A stretch of DNA of 36,600 nucleotides, taken from positions 11,781-48,380 of the forward strand of contig CAYOHP010000038.1 in assembly GCA_964403795.1 (NCBI GenBank), in the 5' to 3' direction. The stretch's first letter is position 1, and every line of letters starts with the position of its first letter. This document shows, piece after piece, positions 15,748-23,372 of this stretch. The position numbers and the translations under genes are program-made. The notes under the pieces were generated by a model. The model was not told the DNA's origin, did not search any database, and was given only the letters and a program-made list of their open reading frames with translations. The stretch is from CAYOHP01 sp964403795 [NCBI: uncultured bacterium] (GTDB lineage Bacteria; Muiribacteriota; UBA6191; CAZXTJ01).

Positions 15748-15775
15748 AGTATAGGGGCTGGTCGCGAAGCGGCAA
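15748..15775 (-). promoter_or_regulatory. Sigma-70-like promoter of the second minor-pilin operon
   Basis: On the minus strand: TTGCCG (15770-15775), a 16-bp spacer and TATACT (15748-15753). The -10 box ends 6 bases before GTG 15741, so a leaderless transcript is expected. Confidence 0.6.
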
Positions 15776-15953
15776 GCATGGGACGTGCCCAGCTTTTTTC
15801 GTCCGGTCGCGCAACCTGCTCCGTGGGGGGGCCGTAGTGGGTCATGCGCCGGTCCATGCCGGTCGCTCGTTCGGGAAACCAACCGCCCCCGGGGTTCACC
15901 CGAGGGGACGGACTACGGAACAGACCTCGTTGCAGGTGGAGAGGGCGGACCTC

Positions 15954-17780
15954 GTGACTCGATCCGTGACTCGATCCAGCTTGGTTGGTGGTGCGACGCT
16001 GGCACTCGCCCTGGCACTTCCGGGCGGAACCCGTGCCCAGAGCCTCCAGGACCTGGTGCAGAATGCTCCCTGGCAGAAGGCCGTCAGGGACGAGCAGGCA
16101 GCGGTGGCAAAGGCCGATGCAGCGCTCGCCGACGGCGCTGCGCTCGATCGGGCCCTCTCCCAGCCGACCGCCCACACCGGGCTCCTTCCCTGGAACCAGT
16201 ACTACCGCTACCGCTTCGTCGAAGTCGGGACTCCCGGCGAGGCCCGGCAGCTCGTCCAGCAGGCGAACGGCCCTGCCAGGGTCAACCTCCTGGGAATGGA
16301 CCTCGGAGGGTTCCTCAACCTGTCCGAGGACACCTACGGGGTCTCGGGCAAGATGAACAAGGCCTACGCCGAGGCCGGTGACGACTTCACGACCGTCTTC
16401 GACATTCCCGAGGACGATCAGTGGGCGGCCTTCGAGGAACGCGGCGTGACCCCGACCAAGGCCAGGCCGCTGGCGGTCAACCAGCTCAAGACCGAGATCA
16501 CCACCATGAAGTCGGCGGCCTCGACCGCCAAGACCGCCATGGACTCGACCCTCCGCAAGGCCCAGGAGTTCGTGGACGGGTGGGCCCGGAACCTGAGCGA
16601 GGTCGCGGCCAACGGTATCCCGGCCTGGAACTCGTCCGGGAGCCTGCTCGTCTCCAACATCCAGCAGCTCTTCCCGAAGATCACCTCGGACAACATCCCA
16701 GGGACCGAGAAGAAGCTCGCCGATCGGGGACAGGTGGTCGAAGGCCACCTCTACATCAGCTACTTCGGGGTAAAGGCGCCTGTGGCCGGGGGAGCCACCG
16801 CCAACCCGCCCCAGCCCCCCCCGGACCAGACCGCGGCGGCCGACCAGACCCGCACCCGGGTCCCGCCGGGTCCGGCCGGCGATCGAACCGGTCCCTTGCC
16901 TGACCAGACCGTGCGCCGCGACCAGACGCCCACCACCCGCCGCAACACCCCGGGCGACGCGGTCGACCCGTATGGCATGGGCACCGACGGCGGCACCGGC
17001 GCTCGTCCCGACCAGACGGTCCGCGCCGATCAGACCCCCACCGGGGCCAGGGTGACCCCGAGCGACCGGGTCACCGCCGACGTCCAGGCCAACGGTGGCT
17101 ACCGGCCCGGATACGATCCCAACCTCAATAACCGGATGCGGGCGGACAACCTGCTCCAGGTCCTGCTCGGAATGCAGAGCCAGTTGACCGGTGCCAACTA
17201 CCAGAACCCCGAATGGGCCGCGGTGATCGCCACCCTGGGCGTAGGGTCCGTGCTGTTGGGCCATCAGTCCGGTGCCAACGCCGGGAGCGTCACCACCCTC
17301 CCCGGCTCCGGTGCAGGGGGACTCCCCACCGGCGACGTCGACCAGACCCGGCGCGGCTCCGGAGGCCCCCAGGCGGATCAGCCCGGTGCCACCTCCGGCC
17401 GGCAGCCCTACGATGCCACCGGGTCGATGAGCCGTGACCTGGTCAATTATCTGAGTGCCCATGTCAATGGCAACCCCCAGCAGCTCTTCGCCGCCAACCA
17501 CAAGGCTTTCGCGCAGCAGATGGTGGAGCAGGTCGACCGTCGGATCAAGGCGATCCGGGACATGATGGTCGGGATCTCGGACGCCCAGAAGGCGAGGATC
17601 GAGCCCGAGCTGGCGGCCCTGGAGCGGCTCTATGCCGAGACCTTCCGGCCGGCTTGGCTGTCCGTCGAGCTGGCTCCCGCGCCGGTGCCGGCGCAGACTG
17701 CCCAGGCTGCCCATAATGCCCTGAAGGCGATGCACGAGAAGGCTACCTCGCTGGCCAGGGTGTTCACGCCCGCGGCCTGA
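15954..17780 (+). CDS. Secreted protein with DQT repeats
   Basis: A 608-residue protein. GTG 15954 is chosen because it starts a good signal peptide (SSLVGGATLALALALPGGTR, then AQS) and has GAGAGGG upstream. The mature N-terminal part (about 30-280) is mainly helical. A Pro/Thr/Gln-rich linker (about 290-380) carries six DQT tripeptides, including two related 21-residue units (PDQTVRRDQTP near 316 and PDQTVRADQTP near 352); a seventh DQT occurs later. A short hydrophobic stretch (AAVIATLGVGSVLLG) and a helical C-terminal part with AQQMVEQVDRRIKAIRDMMV follow. I recognise no family. It is divergent from the second minor-pilin operon and is followed by a strong hairpin. It could be a secreted or filament-associated protein; no enzyme motif is visible. 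Confidence 0.75.
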   Translation: MTRSVTRSSLVGGATLALALALPGGTRAQSLQDLVQNAPWQKAVRDEQAAVAKADAALADGAALDRALSQPTAHTGLLPWNQYYRYRFVEVGTPGEARQLVQQANGPARVNLLGMDLGGFLNLSEDTYGVSGKMNKAYAEAGDDFTTVFDIPEDDQWAAFEERGVTPTKARPLAVNQLKTEITTMKSAASTAKTAMDSTLRKAQEFVDGWARNLSEVAANGIPAWNSSGSLLVSNIQQLFPKITSDNIPGTEKKLADRGQVVEGHLYISYFGVKAPVAGGATANPPQPPPDQTAAADQTRTRVPPGPAGDRTGPLPDQTVRRDQTPTTRRNTPGDAVDPYGMGTDGGTGARPDQTVRADQTPTGARVTPSDRVTADVQANGGYRPGYDPNLNNRMRADNLLQVLLGMQSQLTGANYQNPEWAAVIATLGVGSVLLGHQSGANAGSVTTLPGSGAGGLPTGDVDQTRRGSGGPQADQPGATSGRQPYDATGSMSRDLVNYLSAHVNGNPQQLFAANHKAFAQQMVEQVDRRIKAIRDMMVGISDAQKARIEPELAALERLYAETFRPAWLSVELAPAPVPAQTAQAAHNALKAMHEKATSLARVFTPAA

Positions 17781-17789
17781 CCCGTCCGG

Positions 17790-17812
17790 CCCAGCCGCCT
17801 TTGGGGGCTGGG
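17790..17812 (+). terminator. Short hairpin after the DQT-repeat gene
   Basis: CCCAGCC (17790-17796) pairs with GGCTGGG (17806-17812), starting 9 bp after the stop codon. It precedes the much stronger hairpin at 17821-17860. Confidence 0.45.
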
Positions 17813-17820
17813 CAGATCGA

Positions 17821-17860
17821 GACGCGAAGAGCCCGCCCTCCGGGGCGGGCTCTTCGCGTC
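17821..17860 (+). terminator. Perfect 18-bp stem hairpin with TCCG loop
   Basis: The 40 bases form a perfect inverted repeat: an 18-bp stem (GACGCGAAGAGCCCGCCC and its complement) with loop TCCG, a UNCG-class tetraloop in RNA. It lies 40 bp after the stop of the DQT-repeat gene. No T-run follows, so it may work as a terminator with Rho or as a stabilising 3' end, in either direction. Confidence 0.7.
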
Positions 17861-18223
17861 GCGCCAGACTGCAGCCTGCGGGGGGTAGACCGAGATCGCC
17901 CTGGTCAGGCCTCGGGGGATGGACCCCTCGGGCACGGCCGGAGCGCTCCTGGGCTTCACCTTCATGGGAGCGACAGGCTTGCGGGCTGCCGGGCTCGGTC
18001 CAGGCGTCGAACCCCAAGACCCCAGGGAGCGGGCGAGCTGCAGACCTCGGGCACGCCCAGGACGAGTGTCCCGTTCCCGAAATCCGCCCACATTCTACGG
18101 GCTCACTCGACGCCGGCCGCCGCCGCAGCTCCTTGAAGTGCGTCCAGCACTCCGGCGTCGCTGCGACGACGGCGGGCGCCGAGTCGCTCCGCATTCAAGC
18201 GGGCGGACTTCGGGAACGGGACA
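17861..18223. other. Non-coding spacer with a possible repeat relic
   Basis: A 363-bp stretch between the DQT-repeat gene (+) and the end of the 18224 gene (-). Open frames here are short, arginine/proline-rich and lack ribosome binding sites. At 18004-18030 it reads GTCGAACCCC-AAGACCCC-AGGG, matching the third-hairpin region of the dispersed element (10263-10286). At 18031-18045 it carries GGGCGAGCTGCAGAC, identical to 10374-10388. The order is the same as at the first locus but without the 69-bp repeat, so this may be a decayed relative of the element. Confidence 0.4.
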
Positions 18224-19072
18224 CTAGATCATGGCCCACATTTCGATGGCCCGCTCGAACTTGCGCTTCTCGGGGGGGATCCCGCCGGAGGCCTTCCCGA
18301 TGAAACTCTGGAACATGCGGGTTCGAGCATGGATGACCCTTCCCAGCCGAAGATCGAAGAGGAAGGTGGCCTGGACGCTCATGGTCGCGAGACCTCGGCC
18401 CTTGGGCAGCTCTCCCTTGGCGGTAGCCTCCATGCCGATCTCTGCGACCAGCCGGCTCCGCATGCGACCTTCCCGGAGGAAGGTGAAGGTCGCTTCGGTG
18501 GGGATCTCGAAGGCAGCCGATGGGGCGACCCGGCGGGACCACTTGTCGCCGGGCTTCAGGGGTCCCTCGGGGAAGACCAGGGCTGTCGGCTGCTCCATGG
18601 CCAGCACGTTGCCGAAGTAGTCGACCGGATAGCCCCTGCGGTCGAGATAGGCGATTCCCAGGATCGGATCGTCGAGGTCGGCGGCCGCCACCTTGTCGCC
18701 GACCTTGGCCCCGACCTTGAGGGGGAGTGTCTCCGACCGGAGGATCCCGGCCGCGGTCGGAACCTCCCAGATCGACACCTGGAACTCCTGGCGCAGGATA
18801 CTGTCGGTGATCCTGCCCTTCTCCTGGCCTGCCGGACGCTCGAACTCGCGGGTATTGGTCTGCTGCCGGTACTTGAGACGCGAGAGCGTGGTCGAGAAGC
18901 GGATCTCCCGGGCAACAGGGTTGACCACCGTCTCGATGTCCGGGAGCGGCAGCGCCGGGGAGGCCATGGGCCCGATCGACTCCTCCTCGGCGCCCTGAAT
19001 GCCACCGACCAGGACGAGCCCGAGGCACAGCAGGCGACCCGAACCTCGGACCCCGAAGCGACCAGCACGCAT
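18224..19072 (-). CDS. Exported protein of unknown function
   Basis: A 282-residue protein starting at ATG 19072, with GGAGGG upstream. Residues 1-27 are a signal peptide (RLLCLGLVLVGGIQGAE). The mature part is beta-rich, with alternating segments such as FSTTLSRLKYRQQTNTREF and GPLKPGDKWSRRVAPSAAFE. The 'PLKPGDKW' turn followed by strands occurs in several families of exported beta proteins of unknown function; I do not assign one. No enzyme motif is visible. It stands alone, divergent from the hydroxyacyl-CoA dehydrogenase gene, with a plausible promoter at 19145-19174. Confidence 0.7.
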   Translation of the reverse strand: MRAGRFGVRGSGRLLCLGLVLVGGIQGAEEESIGPMASPALPLPDIETVVNPVAREIRFSTTLSRLKYRQQTNTREFERPAGQEKGRITDSILRQEFQVSIWEVPTAAGILRSETLPLKVGAKVGDKVAAADLDDPILGIAYLDRRGYPVDYFGNVLAMEQPTALVFPEGPLKPGDKWSRRVAPSAAFEIPTEATFTFLREGRMRSRLVAEIGMEATAKGELPKGRGLATMSVQATFLFDLRLGRVIHARTRMFQSFIGKASGGIPPEKRKFERAIEMWAMI

Positions 19073-19144
19073 GCAACCCTCCACGGGACGGGACGAGCCG
19101 CACCACCGGGTCCCCCGGGGTCGCCTGCCGCCGTGCCATGGGCA

Positions 19145-19174
19145 AGGGTAGAGGTGCCCGGGACGAAGGGTCAA
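19145..19174 (-). promoter_or_regulatory. Possible promoter of the 18224-19072 gene
   Basis: On the minus strand: TTGACC (19169-19174), an 18-bp spacer and TACCCT (19145-19150), about 70 bases before ATG 19072. The -35 is good and the -10 weak. Confidence 0.4.
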
Positions 19175-19282
19175 CGGAGCCGCCGGTCGAACAGAACCAG
19201 CGTGGGGATACCGACATCCATGCGGAATCCGGGCGACCTGCGTGCTAGGGTCCGGACCTCGGCGGAGGAACAGGAGGAGACC

Positions 19283-20149
19283 GTGGAGATCTCGCGACTC
19301 TTCGTCTTGGGCGGCGGGACCATGGGCAACGGCATCGCCCAGGTCGGAGCCCAGGGCGGATACGAAGTGACCCTCTGGGACCTGGACGAGGGAGCCGTCC
19401 AGAAGGGCCTGAAGGCCATCGACTCGAGCCTCGACCGGATGGTCAAGAAGGAGAAGCTCACGCCCGCCGAGCGCGACCAGGTGCGGGGGCGGATCCGGGG
19501 CACCACCCGGCTCGAGGATGCGGCATCGTCCGACCTCCTGATCGAGGCCGTGGTCGAGGACATGGGGGTCAAGAAGGACCTGTTCGCCCGCCTCCACGGG
19601 ATCGCCCCGGCCCACGCCGTCTTCGCCACCAACACCTCCTCCCTGCCGGTGACCGAGATGGCGATGGCCAGCGGCCGTCCGGACCGCTTCGTCGGGATGC
19701 ACTTCTTCAACCCGGTCCCGATGATGAAGCTCTGCGAGGTGATCCGCACCCCCCGCACCGGTGACGCGGCGGTGGCCGCCGCCACCGAGGTGGCGACCCG
19801 CATGGGCAAGACCCCGGTCAAGGCCAAGGACACGCCCGGCTTCCTGTTCAACCGCCTGATCATCCCCTACCTCAACGAGGCGGCCTGGGCGGTCTACGAG
19901 GGCGTCGGGAGCCCCGAGGACATCGACACCGCCATGAAGCTCGGGGGCAACATGCCGATCGGCCCGCTGGCGCTGCTCGACATGATCGGGATCGACGTCC
20001 AGGAGAAGGTCTCCGACATCTTCCACAAGGAGTTCGGCGATCCCAAGTTCCGGACCTGCCCCCTGGTCCGCCAGATGGTGCGGGCCGGCCACCTGGGCCG
20101 CAAGACCGGCAAGGGCTTCTTCGAGTACCCGGAAGCAGGTGCCAAGTGA
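19283..20149 (+). CDS. hbd: 3-hydroxyacyl-CoA (3-hydroxybutyryl-CoA) dehydrogenase
   Basis: A 288-residue protein, the usual length of the single-function family. It oxidises L-3-hydroxyacyl-CoA to 3-ketoacyl-CoA with NAD(P)+ in the cytoplasm, or works in reverse. Visible motifs are the Rossmann loop GGGTMGNG (10-17), DLD at the end of the second strand, NTSSLPVTEM, and catalytic His140 in GMHFFNPVPMMKLCEVI. The C-terminal helices (DTPGFLFNRLIIPYLNEA; GPLALLDMIGIDV; GRKTGKGFFEY) are typical. GTG 19283 is preferred because AGGAGGA lies just upstream. It is coupled to an enoyl-CoA hydratase by a 4-base overlap, so the pair performs consecutive steps of beta-oxidation or of butyryl/PHB-type metabolism. 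Chain-length preference cannot be told. Confidence 0.93.
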   Translation: MEISRLFVLGGGTMGNGIAQVGAQGGYEVTLWDLDEGAVQKGLKAIDSSLDRMVKKEKLTPAERDQVRGRIRGTTRLEDAASSDLLIEAVVEDMGVKKDLFARLHGIAPAHAVFATNTSSLPVTEMAMASGRPDRFVGMHFFNPVPMMKLCEVIRTPRTGDAAVAAATEVATRMGKTPVKAKDTPGFLFNRLIIPYLNEAAWAVYEGVGSPEDIDTAMKLGGNMPIGPLALLDMIGIDVQEKVSDIFHKEFGDPKFRTCPLVRQMVRAGHLGRKTGKGFFEYPEAGAK

Positions 20150-20925
20150 GTTTCGAGTTCCTGCGTCTGGAGACCGGAGCGGTCTCGGTCCTCACCTTGA
20201 ACCGGCCCGAGAAGCTGAACGCCCTGAACGCCGCGGTCCTCGGCGAACTGGAAGCGGCCTTGACCACCCTCGAGTCCGACCCGTCGGTCCAGGTCCTCCT
20301 GGTGACGGGTGCCGGGGAGAAGGCCTTCGTGGCCGGCGCCGACATCGGGGAACTCTCCGCCTGCGACGCCCGGGCCGGGATGGCCATGGCCCGCCGGGGC
20401 CAGACCCTGTTCGCCCGCCTCGAGGCCGCCCGCTTCGCCACGCTGGCAGTGGTCAACGGCTTCGCCCTGGGCGGCGGCCTGGAACTGGCGCTGGCCTGCG
20501 ATCTGCGTCTGGGCTCGACCCAGGCGGTGCTGGGTCTTCCCGAGGTCACCCTGGGGATCATCCCCGGGTATGCCGGGACCCAGCGCCTGGCCCGCCTGAT
20601 CGGCAAGGGCCGGGCCCTCGAACTGGTGATGACCGGCGACAAGATCAAGGCGGACGAGGCGCACCGGATCGGGCTCCTCAACCACGTGGTCGAACCGGCC
20701 GATCTGATGGCGAAGGCCCGCGAACTGGCCGCTCGGATCCAGAAGGCCGGACCGCTCGCGGTGGCGGCTGCCAAGCGGCTCGTCCACATGGCCGGTGAGG
20801 TACCGTTGGACCGGGGAGTCGAGGCCGAGGCCGCGGCCTTCGCGCTCCTCTGCACCAGCGAGGACAAGGCCGAAGGTACCCGGGCCTTCCTGGAGAAGCG
20901 GAAGCCCGTCTTCACCGGTCGCTGA
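20146..20925 (+). CDS. Enoyl-CoA hydratase (crotonase family)
   Basis: A 259-residue protein of standard crotonase length. It adds water to trans-2-enoyl-CoA to give 3-hydroxyacyl-CoA, the substrate of the preceding enzyme. The N-terminus has LNRPEKLNALNAAVL and CoA-binding/oxyanion residues in AFVAGADIGEL and GGGLELALACD. Both catalytic glutamates are present, Glu113 and Glu133, 20 residues apart as in true hydratases, so it should be a hydratase and not an isomerase-only member. The C-terminal helix ends in KRKPVFTGR. GTG 20146 overlaps the previous stop (GTGA). No thiolase or acyl-CoA dehydrogenase is nearby. Confidence 0.93.
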   Translation: MSFEFLRLETGAVSVLTLNRPEKLNALNAAVLGELEAALTTLESDPSVQVLLVTGAGEKAFVAGADIGELSACDARAGMAMARRGQTLFARLEAARFATLAVVNGFALGGGLELALACDLRLGSTQAVLGLPEVTLGIIPGYAGTQRLARLIGKGRALELVMTGDKIKADEAHRIGLLNHVVEPADLMAKARELAARIQKAGPLAVAAAKRLVHMAGEVPLDRGVEAEAAAFALLCTSEDKAEGTRAFLEKRKPVFTGR

Positions 20926-20949
20926 GGCACGGAAAGCGAGGAGGAGCGG

Positions 20950-22011
20950 ATGGAGCTCGGACCCGGCGTCGGAGGGTCGGCCAGCACCGGTCCCACGTCT
21001 GCCAAGAAGGCGGGCATGGCGGTCCTGGCGATCCTGGTCCTGGGACTGGCCTACCGCTGGTGGAGCCGACCCGAGGCGGATCCCTCGCTCTCGGGGATCC
21101 TCGACGACCTCGGCGACACCCCGACCGAGATGGCCCGGCTGCGTCGGGAGCTGGGGGCGCCGGCGACGAATCCGGCCCGTGGCCCCGCGCTCGACCTCGA
21201 TGCGCCCATCGACCTGGCGTCCGCGGGTCGACCCGCAGACAGGGGCCCCGAGCCGACCGTATCCAGCGACCCGAGCCCGAGCCCGACCCGGCTCGACCGG
21301 GCGCTGCCGACCTCCAGTGGTACCGAGCCGGCGACTCCCCCGTCGACGCCCGGTGCGGCCGGGTATCCGACCGCACCGGAATCGCCTTCGGGCCGCCCCG
21401 GGGGAAGGCTCCCGGTCGACCCCGCCATGCTCCACCGGGCCCGCCGGGCCGGGGACATCGAGACCCTCTACGCCACCCTGGTCGACGAGGAACTCGAGAC
21501 CCCGGGGAGGGTCCTGGCCTCGGCCCTGGCTTCCGACCTCCAGGACCCGCGTCTCGACACGGCCTTCTACGAGATCCTCGAGTCCCGGGACGAACCCGAT
21601 GGGCTCCGGGAGTCGGCGGCGGTGGCCCTGGCGATCCGCCAGCCCCGGGCCTTCGCCGGCTACCTGGCCCGGGTCGCGGCCAGGCCCTCGGTGGCCGAGG
21701 GCAAGGACCGCGAGCTCGAGCGGTTGGTGCTCCTCGCCTTCTACGCCGATTCCGAGGCCGGGGAGGGGAGCCTGGTAACGAACGCCCTCGAGCCCTTCAC
21801 GGCCCTGGCCCGCCAGGGGAACCGGGTGGCGCTCCAGGCCCTGAGCTTCGCCCTGCGCCGTCCCGACGCCTCCCGCCTGGATCCCGGGATCTTCGACAAG
21901 GAGACCGCTTCCCTGGTCGTCAGGGACAACCTGGTGCGCCACCTGCGCCAGGCGGTCGAGGCGGGTCGCTCCGAGCTCGCGCCCCGACTCCGGGAACTCG
22001 AACGCATGTAG
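20950..22011 (+). CDS. Membrane-anchored helical-repeat protein of unknown function
   Basis: A 353-residue protein starting at ATG 20950, with GGAGGAG just upstream. A short cytoplasmic N-terminus is followed by one membrane helix (AGMAVLAILVLGLAYRWW, about 22-39). Residues 40-150 are low complexity and rich in Pro, Ser and Thr. The C-terminal 200 residues are paired helices resembling HEAT/ARM-like repeats (RVLASALASDLQDPRLDTA; RESAAVALAIRQPRAFAGYL; RVALQALSFALRRPDA). These are usually protein-binding scaffolds. I recognise no family. It lies 24 bp after the enoyl-CoA hydratase gene, so co-transcription is possible, but no functional link is evident. Confidence 0.7.
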   Translation: MELGPGVGGSASTGPTSAKKAGMAVLAILVLGLAYRWWSRPEADPSLSGILDDLGDTPTEMARLRRELGAPATNPARGPALDLDAPIDLASAGRPADRGPEPTVSSDPSPSPTRLDRALPTSSGTEPATPPSTPGAAGYPTAPESPSGRPGGRLPVDPAMLHRARRAGDIETLYATLVDEELETPGRVLASALASDLQDPRLDTAFYEILESRDEPDGLRESAAVALAIRQPRAFAGYLARVAARPSVAEGKDRELERLVLLAFYADSEAGEGSLVTNALEPFTALARQGNRVALQALSFALRRPDASRLDPGIFDKETASLVVRDNLVRHLRQAVEAGRSELAPRLRELERM

Positions 22012-22071
22012 TCCCGGGCCGCGCCTCTCGGGAACCGCGGCGGCTCGTGCCCCGGTTCGCTCCCGCTGGGC

Positions 22072-22099
22072 TTGGCATGGGCGAAGCCGCGGCTAGAAT
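22072..22099 (+). promoter_or_regulatory. Sigma-70-like promoter of the exported nucleotidyltransferase operon
   Basis: TTGGCA (22072-22077), a 16-bp spacer and TAGAAT (22094-22099). The -10 ends 7 bases before ATG 22107 and no ribosome binding site is present, so a leaderless transcript starting at or next to the ATG is likely. Confidence 0.6.
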
Positions 22100-22106
22100 G
22101 GCGGCG

Positions 22107-23372
22107 ATGCCTGTGAAGACCGTACGCGCCCGATCCGAGCCCCGGCGACCCCGACCCGGGTTCCTGCTGCTGGCCGTTCTGGCCGCGCTGCTCGGCCTTC
22201 CCCTCCGGAGTCCGGCTGCGGAAGCGGTGCAGGTGGTGGACGGCCGCTACGACGTCTCGGCCCTGACCTCGGCCGATCCCATCCTGGCCGAACTCTTCTC
22301 GATGGCCAACGACGTCGGGTTCCGGCTGGGGACCTGGGGTGGGGCCAGCCGGGACTTCCTGCTGGGGCGGGGCGCCCCCCCGGCCTTCTCGGACGTCGAC
22401 ATGGTCTACGACTCGGGCGAACTCTGGTCGGCGCTCACCCGGGACGGCGTGCTCGGCTTCGTGAAGAAGCTCGGGCGGATCGGGAAGGGCTACTGGAACG
22501 TGGTGCGGATGGGTGGGCCCGGCGCGGTGACCCGCTACACCATGCTCGACCGGAATCCCGACCGCAGCCTCACCATGTCGGTCCATGACCTGATGGCATC
22601 CGGCGCCGAGACCCTGAACCAGGTGGCGCTCCAGAGCGACGGGTCGGTCTGGGATCCGAGCGGCGGCCTCGCCGACCTCCAGGCCGGGCTGCTCCGCTAC
22701 CGGGCTCCGAGACCCGTCTCCGAGCTGGCAGGCGAGCTCGACGACATCCACAACGCCGGGCCCTACGACGTGCTCCGGGCGATCCGCTTCAAGGTCCAGT
22801 ACCCGGAGCTCCGCTTCGCCCCGGGGACGGAAGAGACCCTGCACGAGATCATGCGCCTCTATGCCCCGGGTACGCCCTACGCCGCCGAGGTCGCCGGCTA
22901 CGCCCAGGGAGCCGCGGGCAAGGTGCGCACCGCGCTGCCGTTCAAGACCCAGCATCTGCTGGCAGCCACCCGCAACGCCCTCGGGCACCCCGACCGGCGC
23001 GACATCCGGGTCTACATGGAGAAGGGCCTGAAGAAGATCCTCGACTCGACTCCCGATCCCCGGGAGAGCCTGCGTCTCCTGGAACAGTTCGGGGTCGCCC
23101 GGCTGGCCCGCGACTCGGGGCTGGGCGAATACCTGGAGGCCCTCGAGGCCAAGGCGGCGGCAGGTGCGGGAGGGGCGCTCCCGGTCGATCCCGGCGCCGG
23201 CGGGGCTGCCAGGGGTTCCTCGGAGCAAGGGGAGGCACTCGCCGGGACCGCCTGGCGGAACGTCCGGGACCAGGCCTACCGGAACTACCTGGCCGCCACG
23301 GCCCGGGGCGACCTCGAGGCGGCCCGGCTCCAATTCGAGCTCTACCAGCGGGCAGGAGCGGCAACACCGTGA
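22107..23372 (+). CDS. Exported homologue of poly(A) polymerase / CCA-adding enzyme head domain
   Basis: A 421-residue protein. ATG 22107 fits a leaderless start 7 bases after TAGAAT. Residues 18-38 form a clear signal peptide (GFLLLAVLAALLGLPLRSPA). The mature part matches class II tRNA-nucleotidyltransferases: GTWGGASRDFLLGRG (GG78-79, RD82-83); FSDVDMVYD with the two metal-binding Asp96 and Asp98; HDLMASGAETLNQVALQSDG (for RDFTxNAL); VWDPSGGLADLQAGLLRY; and DVLRAIRFKVQYPELRFAP. In bacteria this family adds CCA or A-tails to RNA in the cytoplasm. Here both catalytic aspartates are kept but the RRDF motif is altered (VHD). The protein appears to be exported, so the substrate is unknown. Coupled to an exported nucleosidase-like gene by GTGA overlap. 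Confidence 0.8.
   Translation: MPVKTVRARSEPRRPRPGFLLLAVLAALLGLPLRSPAAEAVQVVDGRYDVSALTSADPILAELFSMANDVGFRLGTWGGASRDFLLGRGAPPAFSDVDMVYDSGELWSALTRDGVLGFVKKLGRIGKGYWNVVRMGGPGAVTRYTMLDRNPDRSLTMSVHDLMASGAETLNQVALQSDGSVWDPSGGLADLQAGLLRYRAPRPVSELAGELDDIHNAGPYDVLRAIRFKVQYPELRFAPGTEETLHEIMRLYAPGTPYAAEVAGYAQGAAGKVRTALPFKTQHLLAATRNALGHPDRRDIRVYMEKGLKKILDSTPDPRESLRLLEQFGVARLARDSGLGEYLEALEAKAAAGAGGALPVDPGAGGAARGSSEQGEALAGTAWRNVRDQAYRNYLAATARGDLEAARLQFELYQRAGAATP

Noticed and set aside
15738-18194. An 818-codon minus-strand open frame opposite the DQT-repeat gene
   Set aside because: The plus strand has a signal peptide, repeats and a terminator hairpin. The minus frame has no motif and covers the spacer as well.
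17919-18227. A 102-codon plus-strand frame in the spacer before the 18224 gene
   Set aside because: No ribosome binding site or promoter, arginine/proline-rich end, and it overlaps the end of the 18224 gene. A gene relic cannot be excluded.
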